A DNA stretch of 64,000 bases, taken from NCBI RefSeq assembly GCF_001314325.1, contig NZ_CP009429.1:5084501-5148500 (forward strand). Reading direction: 5' to 3'. Origin of the DNA: Sphingopyxis macrogoltabida. GTDB lineage: Bacteria; Pseudomonadota; Alphaproteobacteria; Sphingomonadales; Sphingomonadaceae. Positions 32,811 to 41,559 of the stretch are shown here, in pieces. The notes beneath the pieces are model-generated. The model saw only the letters and a list, made by a program, of their open reading frames with translations. It had not been told where the DNA came from and made no database searches. The stretch's first letter is position 1; every line of letters begins with the position of its first letter. Made by a program: the position numbers and the translations under genes.

Positions 32811-33477
32811 CCCAAAGACCGACAATCCGTCCGCTTGCTTTGCGGAATTCATTGCCGACCGCGATTTCCCCTGTCTCGGCGCCAAATCGGCGCTCGCGAA
32901 TGGCGGAATCCGGGTGATCGCGGCACGCGACCTGACGAGTGGCTGGAACGACCTTGCGATCCACCGCGCCCTGATCGACTGGGCGCATTCCTATCGTGAC
33001 GACCCAAGCGGTTTTCGCAGCCTTGTCGTCATTTTCGACGGGCCGGGCGATCTCGACGAGAAACAGTTCGAGGCGGCGCTGTGGGACCGGCTCCAGTCGC
33101 TTGCCGACAAGGATGCGTGGAAGGGGATGGACTATGATCCGCGCGTCTGCGCAGATCCCCGCAATCCCCATTTCTCGCTGAGCTTCGCCGGCGAGGCCTA
33201 TTTCGTCGTCGGGCTCCACCCGCGCGCCTCGCGCCCGGCCCGGCGCTTTGCCCGGCCGGCACTCGTCTTCAATCTGCATGACCAGTTCGAACGGTTGCGC
33301 ACCTCCGGGCGCTACGAGCGGATGCGCGAGCGCATTCTGGCGCGCGACGCCGAACTGGCGGGGAGCGTCAATCCGATGCTCGCGCGCCACGGCGAGGTGA
33401 GCGAGGCGGCGCAATATAGCGGCCGTGCGGTCGGTCCCGGCTGGACGCCGCCCTTTCGCGATCCGCGATCGGCATGA
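32803..33477 (+). CDS. YqcI/YcgG family haem-dependent N-oxygenase-like protein
   Basis: A 224-residue protein of the YqcI/YcgG family. The family signature FPCLGAKSAL (residues 22-31) is followed by NPHFSLSFAGEAYFVVGLHP (121-140), a basic RASRPARRF segment, and LVFNLHDQFERLR (154-166). H139 and H159 are the candidate haem ligands. Known relatives are DcsA of cycloserine biosynthesis, which hydroxylates arginine, and GntA of guanitoxin biosynthesis, which hydroxylates a guanidine. None of the other genes of those pathways is present, so the substrate is unknown. The downstream DUF1989 gene overlaps by four bases, indicating a joint function. Confidence 0.8.
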   Translation: MPDPKTDNPSACFAEFIADRDFPCLGAKSALANGGIRVIAARDLTSGWNDLAIHRALIDWAHSYRDDPSGFRSLVVIFDGPGDLDEKQFEAALWDRLQSLADKDAWKGMDYDPRVCADPRNPHFSLSFAGEAYFVVGLHPRASRPARRFARPALVFNLHDQFERLRTSGRYERMRERILARDAELAGSVNPMLARHGEVSEAAQYSGRAVGPGWTPPFRDPRSA

Positions 33478-34079
33478 CAGTCGCGGTGATTCCGCCGCGC
33501 AGCGGCGTCGCATTTCCCCTGCGCACCGGCGAGGTGCTGCGCGTGATCGACCCCGAAGGCGGGCAGGTCAGCGATATGCTTGCCTTCATGGCGGCCGATG
33601 TCGGCGAGGCGCTCTCGAACGGGCGCACCTTCGACTATGAGGAGACGATCCGGCTCACGGCGGGAAACCGGCTGTGGTCGAACCGCTCGCAGCCGATGCT
33701 GGAGATCGTCGAGGATCGCGCCGGTACGCATGATTTCCTGCTGACGCCATGCAGCGAGGCGACCTTTCGCCACTTCTACCCCGACAAGCCGGTTCACCGC
33801 GGCTGCTTCGGCAATCTCGCCGAAGCGCTGGCGCCGTTCGGGATCGGCCCCGACGCGATCCCGGTCGCGTTCAACATCTTCATGAACGTGCCGGTCGATG
33901 GCGACGGGAAGCTTCGCGTGATCGCCCCTGCGACGCGGGCGGGCGATTTCATCCGCCTGCGTGCGCTCGCCGATCTGGTCGTCGGGCTGACCGCCTGCTC
34001 GGCCTATGATAGCTGCGGCGGCGCCTTCAAGCCGATCCACTATGCGATCGAGCGCCAAGCGCCGGGCGTCGAATCATGA
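33474..34079 (+). CDS. DUF1989 (urea-carboxylase-associated) family protein
   Basis: A 201-residue protein of the DUF1989 family: GGQVSDMLAF (29-38), THDFLLTPCSEATFRHF (85-101), AFNIFMNVPVDGDGKLRVIA (132-151) and LTACSAYDSCGG (172-183). Four cysteines (93, 111, 175, 181) and H86 may bind metal. DUF1989 proteins include the carboxyguanidine deiminase subunits of bacterial guanidine assimilation. It is fused in translation to the YqcI/YcgG gene. A guanidine or hydroxyguanidine intermediate would fit both, but this is inference. A candidate small RNA follows. Confidence 0.85.
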   Translation: MTVAVIPPRSGVAFPLRTGEVLRVIDPEGGQVSDMLAFMAADVGEALSNGRTFDYEETIRLTAGNRLWSNRSQPMLEIVEDRAGTHDFLLTPCSEATFRHFYPDKPVHRGCFGNLAEALAPFGIGPDAIPVAFNIFMNVPVDGDGKLRVIAPATRAGDFIRLRALADLVVGLTACSAYDSCGGAFKPIHYAIERQAPGVES

Positions 34080-34128
34080 TCCAGATCATATATCGGCAAA
34101 AAAGCTCGCGCCGACGCGGTTTGCCGTG

Positions 34129-34156
34129 TTGACGCCGGTCCGGGTGCCGATAACAT
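34129..34156 (+). promoter_or_regulatory. Sigma-70-like promoter for a small RNA
   Basis: TTGACG (34129-34134) and TAACAT (34151-34156) are separated by 16 bases, a good alphaproteobacterial housekeeping pattern. A transcript would start near 34163 and reach the terminator at 34247-34277. Confidence 0.5.
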
Positions 34157-34162
34157 CCCATG

Positions 34163-34278
34163 CACTACCTGACCTTCCGTCACCAATCGCGGAAGGACAC
34201 TGTTGGGCTCGCCTCCCGATCGCGTAGCCATATGCATCAGAGGCCGGAAAGGCTCCGCCGCAAGGCGGGGCCTTTTTG
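34163..34278 (+). ncRNA. Candidate small RNA, about 115 nt
   Basis: A stretch with no coding frame lies between a promoter-like pair and an intrinsic terminator. It contains CCTTCCGTCACC...CGGAAGG-type pairing (stem ACCTTCCG and CGGAAGG, about 34168-34198) and an exposed GCCTCCCGA (34211-34219). CCUCC-type single-stranded motifs are typical of SuhB/alpha-r14 regulatory RNAs of this class, but I cannot confirm the family. It could regulate targets by binding ribosome binding sites. Confidence 0.55.
34247..34277 (+). terminator. Intrinsic terminator of the small RNA
   Basis: GGCTCCGCC pairs with GGCGGGGCC around GCAA and is followed by five T. This is a strong rho-independent terminator on the plus strand. 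Confidence 0.9.
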
Positions 34279-34308
34279 CCAGTCGGGAACGCGTCGCGCC
34301 GGCGCGGG

Positions 34309-35208
34309 TCAGACGCCGCGCATCAGCCCCGGCACGAGCGGCAGCAGTTCGCGGGCGAGATAGCCGATCGGCCCGACGGTTTCGGCCAGCCGCCGCCCCG
34401 CTTCGCCATGCAGCCATATCCCCCACGCGCTGGCGTGCAGCGGCGAGAGCCCTTGCGCGCCGAGCCCGGCGATCAGCCCCGCGAGCACGTCGCCCGACCC
34501 GCTGACCGCAAGGCCGAGGCCGCCGCCGGCATAGGAGAGGCACGTTCCTTCGGCCATCAGGTGGCTCGTCGCGCCCTTCACCATGACGGCGGTGCGATAG
34601 GTTTCGGCGGCGCGGGCGAGCGCCGCCAGCGGGTCGCGCGCGACCTCGTCCCGTTCGGTGTCGAGCAGCGCCGCGAGTTCGCCCTCGTGCGGGGTGAGCA
34701 CCGTATGCCGGCCGCGTGCGGCCAAGGCATCGGCATGGTCGGTCGCGGCGCGAAGCGCGAAGGCGTCGAGCAGCAGGAACATGTCGTCGGGCAGCGCGGG
34801 CAGCAGCGCGGCGAGCAGCGCCCGGACGCCATCCTCGTCGATCATCGCCGGCCCGAAGACGATCGCATCGTGGTTGGCGATTTCGGCGAGCAGCAGCTCG
34901 GCGCTGTCGGGCGCGATCTCGCCGCCCGGGGTTTCGGGCAGCGCGACGACTGCACACGCCGGAAAGGCGACGCCGATGGCCAGTGCGGCGGAGGCGATGG
35001 TGGCGATCGTCACCTTGCCGGCGCCGGCGCGGAACGCCGCCTCGGCGGTGAGCAGCATGCCCCCCGGCACGCGGCGGCAGCCGCCGATGACGAGCACCCG
35101 CCCGCGGCCGTTCTTGTCGACATTGTCGTGGTGATCGGGAAGCGGGTTCGCCTTGAGCCAGGCGGTGTCGAGCGGGACGGGCTCAGCCACGCGCGGCGAC
35201 CATCGCAT
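34309..35208 (-). CDS. nnrD: ADP-dependent NAD(P)H-hydrate dehydratase
   Basis: A 299-residue enzyme of the YjeF C-terminal (ribokinase-like) family. It repairs hydrated NAD(P)H using ADP or ATP. The motifs are visible: NGRGRVLVIGG (33-43), KVTIATIA, TVLTPHEGEL and the catalytic GSGDVLAGLIAGL (about 240-252). The N-terminal epimerase domain (NnrE) of the bifunctional form is absent, so the partner epimerase must be elsewhere. It overlaps the histidine phosphatase gene by 26 bases in the same direction. Confidence 0.92.
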   Translation of the reverse strand: MRWSPRVAEPVPLDTAWLKANPLPDHHDNVDKNGRGRVLVIGGCRRVPGGMLLTAEAAFRAGAGKVTIATIASAALAIGVAFPACAVVALPETPGGEIAPDSAELLLAEIANHDAIVFGPAMIDEDGVRALLAALLPALPDDMFLLLDAFALRAATDHADALAARGRHTVLTPHEGELAALLDTERDEVARDPLAALARAAETYRTAVMVKGATSHLMAEGTCLSYAGGGLGLAVSGSGDVLAGLIAGLGAQGLSPLHASAWGIWLHGEAGRRLAETVGPIGYLARELLPLVPGLMRGV

Positions 35209-35944
35209 CGGGTTCGCGGGTGACAGGAACCTCGCCCGCCATCGGCGCCGTCACATTGTAGCGCGACAGGACGAGGTTGCCGTCGCGACCGATCTTCGGA
35301 TCGAAGCGATATTCGGTGATCGCGCAATTGGCGACGTCGCCCTTTTTATCGATGCCGAGGATTTCACGCTCGCCGAGATTTTCGATGATCGTGCGCAGGC
35401 ACAGAACGACGACCTGGTGCGCGACGATCATCACGCGGCGGCCGCCATAATGCAGCGACACGGTGTCGAGCAGCGAGCGCAGCCGCAGGATGACGTCGCA
35501 CCAGCTCTCGCCGCCCGGCGGGCGATGATAGAATTTGCCGAGCGTTGCGCGAAATTCGGCCTGTTCGGGATGCGTCGCCTCGATGCCGAGCCGGGTGAGG
35601 CCGTCGAGAATGCCGAATTCCTTTTCGCGCAGGCGTTCGTCGATGCAGATTTTCTCGTCGGCCTCGCAGCCGCCCGCGGCGCGGAAAATCTCGGCGGTCT
35701 GGATCGCGCGGACATAGGGCGAGGCGAGCATGATTTCGGGGCGCCCGTCTTCCTCGCCCGCCGCGAACCATTCGCCGAGTGCGCGCGATTGCTCCTCGCC
35801 GAGCGCCGACAGCGGGACATCGACGTCGCGGTGATCGAGCGCGATACGCAGGTCGCCGGCGGCGTCGGCGGCGTCGCGCGCGACATTGCCGGCGCTCTGG
35901 CCGTGGCGAACGACCCACAGCACCGAGGGCCAGCGGGGTGTCAT
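35183..35944 (-). CDS. Histidine phosphatase family protein
   Basis: A 253-residue phosphoglycerate-mutase-like protein. RHGQSAGN (about 13-20) contains the phosphoacceptor histidine, ASPYVRAIQTAEIF the arginine of the active site, EFGILDG the acidic pair and MIVAHQVVV the second catalytic histidine. It is probably a phosphatase; the substrate is unknown. Its 3' end overlaps nnrD, so the two form an operon, and it is divergent from the second Crp-like gene. Confidence 0.88.
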   Translation of the reverse strand: MTPRWPSVLWVVRHGQSAGNVARDAADAAGDLRIALDHRDVDVPLSALGEEQSRALGEWFAAGEEDGRPEIMLASPYVRAIQTAEIFRAAGGCEADEKICIDERLREKEFGILDGLTRLGIEATHPEQAEFRATLGKFYHRPPGGESWCDVILRLRSLLDTVSLHYGGRRVMIVAHQVVVLCLRTIIENLGEREILGIDKKGDVANCAITEYRFDPKIGRDGNLVLSRYNVTAPMAGEVPVTREPDAMVAARG

Positions 35945-36110
35945 CGCGATGTTCGGGTCCTTGCCATGGAAAAGGAACGCAGCGACGGCGTCGCGGTTGC
36001 GGATCGATGGTCCGATCGGCGGCGGTCGGCTTCCAGCAAAAAGATTCGCCTCCGCCGCAAACTTAACCTGTGTGAATGTGAGTCTGTCACATACCGCACA
36101 TCACGCGCCT

Positions 36111-36884
36111 ATGACGGGGGCGTACAGCGTGACATTCGGCCGCATTCTCAATCGACTGCTCAGCCCCGCCGAACGGATGGTGTGGGAAGCCAGCCTCGCG
36201 CGCAACGCGCGCGACTATGCCAAGGGCATCGACATCGCCCGCGAGGGCGAGCGTCCCGCCGCGCTGCGCATCGTGCTGTCGGGCTGGGTGCAGAAATACA
36301 AGCAACTGCCCGACGGCCGCCGCCAGATCCTCGCGCTCGTCCTGCCCGGCCAGGCTTGCGATCTCGACCTGTTCACGGTGGCGCGCACCGACCATTCGCT
36401 GGCGGCGGTGCGGCGGCTGACGGTCGCCGAAATCGGCCGTCAGGAGGCGGCGGCGCTGCTCCGCCAATGCCCGAACCTCGCGCAACTGCTGTGCTGGGGC
36501 GAGATCGTCACCGCGGCGATCCAGCGCGAATGGACGATCAATATCGGCCAGCGCAACGCGATCGAGCGCGTTGCGCAACTGATGTGCGAAATCTTCGCGC
36601 GGCAGCAGGGCATCCCGGCGGCGGGCGGCGGCGAATGCGATTTCCTGCTCACCCAGTGGCAGCTCGCCGAGGCGACGGGGCTGACCCAGGTGCACGTCAA
36701 CCGCACGGTGCAGGAATTGCGGCGGCGCTGTTCGGTCGAATTGCGCAACCTCCGGCTGTTCATTCCCGACTTTGCCGAACTTGCCGATATCGCGGCGTTC
36801 AACGCCAATTATCTCCATCTCGACGAAACCGAGCTGGCGGTCGACCGGGCCGCGGGCTTGTTCGGCGGCATCGGGCGCGACTGA
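36111..36884 (+). CDS. Crp/Fnr-family transcriptional regulator, paralogue of 31352
   Basis: A 257-residue regulator with a beta-roll (DIAREGERPAALRIVLSGWV) and a winged helix (LLTQWQLAEATGLTQVHVNR, about 180-199). The helix REWTINIGQRNAIERVAQLM matches the paralogue at 31352 closely. The ligand is unknown: neither a cAMP-type pocket nor an iron-sulfur cysteine cluster is present. It lies upstream of an STN-type TonB receptor gene in the same direction (126-base gap), so it may respond to or control that receptor. The ATG at 36111 is the first that fits the fold. Confidence 0.88.
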   Translation: MTGAYSVTFGRILNRLLSPAERMVWEASLARNARDYAKGIDIAREGERPAALRIVLSGWVQKYKQLPDGRRQILALVLPGQACDLDLFTVARTDHSLAAVRRLTVAEIGRQEAAALLRQCPNLAQLLCWGEIVTAAIQREWTINIGQRNAIERVAQLMCEIFARQQGIPAAGGGECDFLLTQWQLAEATGLTQVHVNRTVQELRRRCSVELRNLRLFIPDFAELADIAAFNANYLHLDETELAVDRAAGLFGGIGRD

Positions 36885-37010
36885 GCGGGCGGCTGCCGTT
36901 CGTCATAATCCTGCAAGATTTCTTGCCCGGTCAGATGTCCCCCGGTCGCTGTCGTGCGTCCTTCCCTTTCGATAGCCCGGCAAAGCGGGCGCCAAGGGGG
37001 ACGATATTTC

Positions 37011-39602
37011 ATGCGACTGTTCAGACTAGCCCTTCATGCTTCGATCGCGACGAGTGCATTGGCCGCGGCGGCGCTCGCCGCGCCCGCGCAGGCGCAGGCA
37101 GAAGATCGGACCTATCGCTTCGCCATCCCGGCGCAGGATATGAAGGCCAGCCTCCGCGCGCTGGCGCGGACCTCGGGGCAGCAGATCGGCTTCGACAGCG
37201 CGGCGCTGCAGGGCAAGCGGGCGCCGGCGCTTAACGGCACCTTCTCGGTCCGCGACGGCGTGGCGCGGCTGCTCGCGGGCTCGGGGCTCGAACCGAGCTG
37301 GGGGCGTTCGGGCGTGCTCGTCATCCGCCCCGCGCCGCGCAAGCCGGGCGGCGCTGCCTATCAGGCGCCGAACCGGGGCGCGGACGCGGCCATGGCCGGC
37401 GCCGACGACGGCGAAATCGTCGTCACCGCACGCAAGTCCGACGAACGCATCCAGGACGTGCCGGTGTCGCTGACCGCGGTGACCGCCGACGCGCTGCGCG
37501 ATCGCGGCGCGGCGGACATCAAGGATGTGCTGCGCAGCGTGCCGGGGCTCGCCAATTACGGCACCGAACGCGGGCTCTCGCGCTACAGCATTCGCGGCCT
37601 GTCGACCTATGCCTCGTCGCCGACGGTCGGCATCTATCTCGACGATATCTCGCTGGTGACGGTGTCGACCACCTTCAGCGGCGCCTATGACCCGATGTTC
37701 TTCGACATGGAGCGCGTTGAGGTGCTGAAGGGGCCGCAGGGTACGCTCTATGGCGGCAGCGCGATGGGCGGCGCGATCAAATATGTCAGCGCACGTCCCG
37801 ATCCGACGCGGTTCAGCGTCGATACCGCGATCGGTGCGGCGATCACCGACGGCGGCGGACCGTCGTATAATGGCGAAGTCGTGGTCAATGCGCCGATCGT
37901 CGAGGACAAGCTCGCGGTGCGCGCGGGCTTTTATTACCGCCACGACGGCGGCTTCGTCGACAACCGGCCGGGCGATATCCGCGTCCTGTTGCGGTCGAGC
38001 ACGCCTTTCCCCGATTATACGCCGGTGGTGCAGGACAGCCTGTCGACGCGGACCAAGAAGAACCGCAACTATGGCGACACCTATGTCGGGCGGCTGTCGT
38101 TCGAATGGCGCCCCGACGAGAGCTGGACGATCCGGCCGCAGCTTTTCTACCAGGATTACAAGCAGGGCGACACCGGCGACATGTTCATCGGCCGCCCCGA
38201 CCGGTCGGGCTCCTATCGCATCGCCCAGCCCAATTACGACCGCGCCGGCATCTACAGCCTCAGCGTCGAGAAGGAGCTGGGCGGGGTGAAGGCGACGTCG
38301 CTGACCGCCTATTTCGACCGCACGTTCCGCTACGTCCGCGATTACAGCTTTTACATCGGCGGGTTGATCCCGGTGCTGTATCCGTTCACCAGCACCAACA
38401 CTTCGGACAGCTTCACCAAGACGTTCAGCCAGGAAGTGCGGCTGGCGTCGGACAATGATTCGCCGTTCAAATGGGTGATCGGCGGCTATTATTCGAGCCA
38501 GGACGACCGGCTGATCCAGGCAGTCAACACCCCGGGGATGAGCGCCTTCTTCGGTACCGATCTTGCCTATTACGGAAATATCTTCACCAACACGAAGCAA
38601 TATGCCGGCTTCGGCGAGGCAAGCTATGCGCTGTTCGACGGCTTCGACGTCACCGCGGGCGTCCGCGTGTTCAAGGTCGAGCAGCTCGTCAACGCGCGCA
38701 CCGACGGGGTGTTCGCGGGCGGCCCGAATGCGATCCCCGACCGCCGCAACAAGGAAGACGGGATCAATCCCAAATTCGGCCTGTCGTACAAGGTGACGCG
38801 CGACAATCTCCTCTATGCCTCGGCCGCCAAGGGTTTCCGCCCCGGCGGGATCAATCGCGACCGGATCGACCCCGATCTCTGCCGTACCGATCTCGACCAG
38901 CTCGGCATCGAAAACGCGCCTGACAGCTTCGGATCGGACAATCTGTGGACCTATGAAGCCGGGACCAAGAATATGTTCGGCGGCGGCAAGGTGATGCTCA
39001 ACGCATCGGCCTATTATACCGAATGGAAGGAGATTCAGCAGGCGATCGGGCTGCCGAGCTGCGGCTTCGGCTTTACCGACAATGTCGGCAGCGCGGAAGT
39101 GAAGGGCTTCGAACTCGAGGCGCGCGTCGAACCGCTCCGCGGCTTCCAGATCGGCGGGACCGCTGCCTATACCAGCAGCAAGATCACCGAAGCGGTTCCG
39201 GGCACCTCGGCAAAGAAGGGCGACGCGTTGCCCGACGTGCCGAAGTGGATGGCGACCGCCTATGCCGGGTACCGGACCGAATTGTCGGGGCTGTGGGAAC
39301 TCGATGTCCGCGGCGAATATCAGTATCAGGGCAAGGCGCCCTATACGTTCGATACCGAGGTGCCGATCACCTTCCCGGGCGGCGAGGTCGACTTTATCCC
39401 GAACCCGATCCTCGAGCGGAAAAGCTATCAGGTCGTCAACGCCTTCGCGTCATTGAGCCGCGACAATACGACCGTCCGGCTCTACGCCAACAACCTGTTC
39501 AACGTCCATCCGCAGCTCGACACCGACCTGTCGATCGGCGCCGACCGTTTCTCGACGATCCGCCCGCGGAACTTCGGTGTCGAATTGCGGCAGGGCTTCT
39601 GA
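37011..39602 (+). CDS. TonB-dependent receptor with STN signalling domain
   Basis: An 863-residue outer-membrane receptor. A signal peptide (ending PAQAQAE) is followed by an STN domain (about 30-105: YRFAIPAQDMKASLRAL), a TonB box region (EIVVTARKSDERIQDVPVS), the plug with IKDVLRSVPG and a 22-strand barrel ending NFGVELRQGF. STN-bearing receptors usually signal to an anti-sigma factor; no FecI/FecR pair is present here, but a Crp-like gene is directly upstream. Substrate unknown; the C-terminal region GFRPGGINRDRI is common in sphingomonad receptors for organic compounds. AAGGGGG precedes the ATG. Confidence 0.92.
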   Translation: MRLFRLALHASIATSALAAAALAAPAQAQAEDRTYRFAIPAQDMKASLRALARTSGQQIGFDSAALQGKRAPALNGTFSVRDGVARLLAGSGLEPSWGRSGVLVIRPAPRKPGGAAYQAPNRGADAAMAGADDGEIVVTARKSDERIQDVPVSLTAVTADALRDRGAADIKDVLRSVPGLANYGTERGLSRYSIRGLSTYASSPTVGIYLDDISLVTVSTTFSGAYDPMFFDMERVEVLKGPQGTLYGGSAMGGAIKYVSARPDPTRFSVDTAIGAAITDGGGPSYNGEVVVNAPIVEDKLAVRAGFYYRHDGGFVDNRPGDIRVLLRSSTPFPDYTPVVQDSLSTRTKKNRNYGDTYVGRLSFEWRPDESWTIRPQLFYQDYKQGDTGDMFIGRPDRSGSYRIAQPNYDRAGIYSLSVEKELGGVKATSLTAYFDRTFRYVRDYSFYIGGLIPVLYPFTSTNTSDSFTKTFSQEVRLASDNDSPFKWVIGGYYSSQDDRLIQAVNTPGMSAFFGTDLAYYGNIFTNTKQYAGFGEASYALFDGFDVTAGVRVFKVEQLVNARTDGVFAGGPNAIPDRRNKEDGINPKFGLSYKVTRDNLLYASAAKGFRPGGINRDRIDPDLCRTDLDQLGIENAPDSFGSDNLWTYEAGTKNMFGGGKVMLNASAYYTEWKEIQQAIGLPSCGFGFTDNVGSAEVKGFELEARVEPLRGFQIGGTAAYTSSKITEAVPGTSAKKGDALPDVPKWMATAYAGYRTELSGLWELDVRGEYQYQGKAPYTFDTEVPITFPGGEVDFIPNPILERKSYQVVNAFASLSRDNTTVRLYANNLFNVHPQLDTDLSIGADRFSTIRPRNFGVELRQGF

Positions 39603-39658
39603 GGGCAGCTTTTCGGCCGGAACCAGACGTATTGATATACGGATTTGTTACCCGCGGA

Positions 39659-40426
39659 TCACATCAGCGCGCGGTAGAGACCGAAGGCACTTGTGGCGGT
39701 CAGCACGACCCCCACAAGGGTCAGCATCAGCTTGACCGAGAAGCGCTTGGCCATGAAGGCGCCGAGCGGTGCGGCGAGGACGCCGCCGATCAGCAGGCCA
39801 AGCGTCGCGCCGGCGATATCGGCGATGCCGAGGTTCCAGATGAAGGTCGCCGAGACCGCGAGGGTCAGGAAGAATTCGACGCTGTTGACCGTGCCGACGA
39901 CCTTGCGCGGCTCGGCGCCCTGGACAAGCAGGTTCGAAGTGACGACCGGTCCCCAGCCGCCGCCGCCGGCAGCGTCGAGGAAGCCGCCGACGAGGCCGAG
40001 CGGCGCGATGACGGTCGGTTTCTGGATCTTGGGCGGATAGAGCAGGCCGCGGACGAGCAGCCAGATACCGATCGCGACCAGATAGGCGAGCACGAAGGGC
40101 TTGACGATATCGGCATGCAGGGAGGTCAGTACGTAAGCGCCGAGCACCCCGCCGATGACCCCGGGAATGAGCAGTTTCCAGAACAGCGACCATTCGATGT
40201 TGCGATGAAGCAGATGGCTGATCCCCGACACGCCGGTGGTGAACACCTCGACGACGTGGATGCGCGCCGAAGCGACCGCCGGCGGCACGCCAAGTACCGC
40301 GACGAGCAGGGTGTTGCAGATGACGCCGAAGGCCATGCCGAGCGCGCCGTCGACGAGCTGGGCAGCGAAGCCGATGAGGATGAAGGGCAGCAGCGCGGAA
40401 ACGTCGATGGCCGCAAAATCTAGCAT
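39659..40426 (-). CDS. TSUP-family permease (TauE/SafE)
   Basis: A 255-residue inner-membrane protein with about eight helices. The conserved LVDGALGMAFGVI near the N-terminus and the duplicated VGTVNSVEFFLTL and GGFLDAAGGGGWGPVVTSNL segments fit the TauE/SafE sulfite/sulfonate exporter family. Substrate could be sulfite, sulfoacetate or another anion. It is followed at its upstream side by a LysR gene in the same direction, which may control it. Confidence 0.88.
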   Translation of the reverse strand: MLDFAAIDVSALLPFILIGFAAQLVDGALGMAFGVICNTLLVAVLGVPPAVASARIHVVEVFTTGVSGISHLLHRNIEWSLFWKLLIPGVIGGVLGAYVLTSLHADIVKPFVLAYLVAIGIWLLVRGLLYPPKIQKPTVIAPLGLVGGFLDAAGGGGWGPVVTSNLLVQGAEPRKVVGTVNSVEFFLTLAVSATFIWNLGIADIAGATLGLLIGGVLAAPLGAFMAKRFSVKLMLTLVGVVLTATSAFGLYRALM

Positions 40427-40549
40427 GATGTCATCCCAACCCGTTTAGTTGACAACTCGCTGCCGCCTTTTTGGAGGATTCGCCAGCGCAATTTTTCTGC
40501 GGGCGGCAAAGGGATTTGTTTCCACGTCGGAACGAGGCGGCCTGCCGGA

Positions 40550-41476
40550 CTATCCGGTAACGTCATCGGGCAGGTAATCGCGCACATAATCGATGAAGGC
40601 GCGCAGCTTCGGCATCACCTGTTTGCGGCTGGGATAATAGAGGAACAGGCCCGAGGTCGAGCAGGCATGGTCGCCGAGCACGAGTTCGAGTTCGCCCGCG
40701 GCGATCATCGCCTTGACCACCGGCTCGGCAGTCATGCCCATCGCGACCCCGGCGCGCACCGCGACCATCATCGCGGTGAAGTCGTTGACGATCACCGGCC
40801 CGGTCACCCCGACCTCGATCTCGCGATTCCCCTTCTCGAACGTCCATGGCATTAACGCGCCGCTTCCCATGCGCATGCGCACGCAGCGGTGACCCCGCAG
40901 TTCGTCGGGGCTCGCCGGGCGGCCATATTTTTCGAGATAACCCGGGGTTGCGACCGCGACGAAGCGGAATGGCCCGGTCAGGCGAACCGCGATCACGTCG
41001 GCGTCGAGCGATTCGCCCATGCGAACGCCGGCATCGAAACCGCCGGCGCTAAGATCGGCGAGCGCGTCCTCGGCATAGATTTCGAGCTCGATCTCCGGAT
41101 AGGTTTCGCAGAAGCCCGCGATGATCGGCTCGAACAAGGGCTGGACCGCACCGCGCATCAGGTTGATGCGCAGCCGGCCGGCAGGGCGGTTGCCGAGGTT
41201 GCGCGCCGCTTCATAGGCGTCGGCGAGGCCCGAATAGGCGGGGGCGGCGCGTTCGTGGAACATCTCGCCCGCCTGCGTCAGGCCGACGCTGCGCGTCGTG
41301 CGCATGAATAAAGGCGCGCCGACGCGCGCTTCGAGCGCCTTGATCGTCTGGCTGATTGCCGAGGGGGAAACGCCGAGATCGGCGGCCGCGGCGGAAAAGC
41401 TCCGCCTTTCCGCAACACGCAGGAAAGCTTCGATCCCGTCGAGCGCCCCATGGGGGATTGTTAAATCCTGCTTCAA
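40550..41476 (-). CDS. LysR-family transcriptional regulator
   Basis: A 308-residue LTTR. The winged helix (about 12-70) has FSAAAADLGVSPSAISQTIKALE; the ligand domain begins AGRLRINLMRGAVQPLFEPI. The pattern is of the subgroup with the final GDHACSTSGLFLYYPSRKQV segment. It is upstream of, and in the same direction as, the TSUP gene with a 123-base gap, and divergent from the small secreted-protein gene at 41560. Confidence 0.9.
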   Translation of the reverse strand: MKQDLTIPHGALDGIEAFLRVAERRSFSAAAADLGVSPSAISQTIKALEARVGAPLFMRTTRSVGLTQAGEMFHERAAPAYSGLADAYEAARNLGNRPAGRLRINLMRGAVQPLFEPIIAGFCETYPEIELEIYAEDALADLSAGGFDAGVRMGESLDADVIAVRLTGPFRFVAVATPGYLEKYGRPASPDELRGHRCVRMRMGSGALMPWTFEKGNREIEVGVTGPVIVNDFTAMMVAVRAGVAMGMTAEPVVKAMIAAGELELVLGDHACSTSGLFLYYPSRKQVMPKLRAFIDYVRDYLPDDVTG

Positions 41477-41559
41477 GGCACTTGCAGATTATAGAGGATT
41501 ATCTATTTGCGCAACCGCAGCTAAAAAGGTTGCACAACGAAACGAAAGGAACCTCTCCC

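Noticed and set aside
32803..34079. Guanitoxin or cycloserine biosynthesis locus
   Set aside because: Only one YqcI/YcgG gene is found. The other enzymes of those pathways are absent from the window, so the pathway names are not supported.
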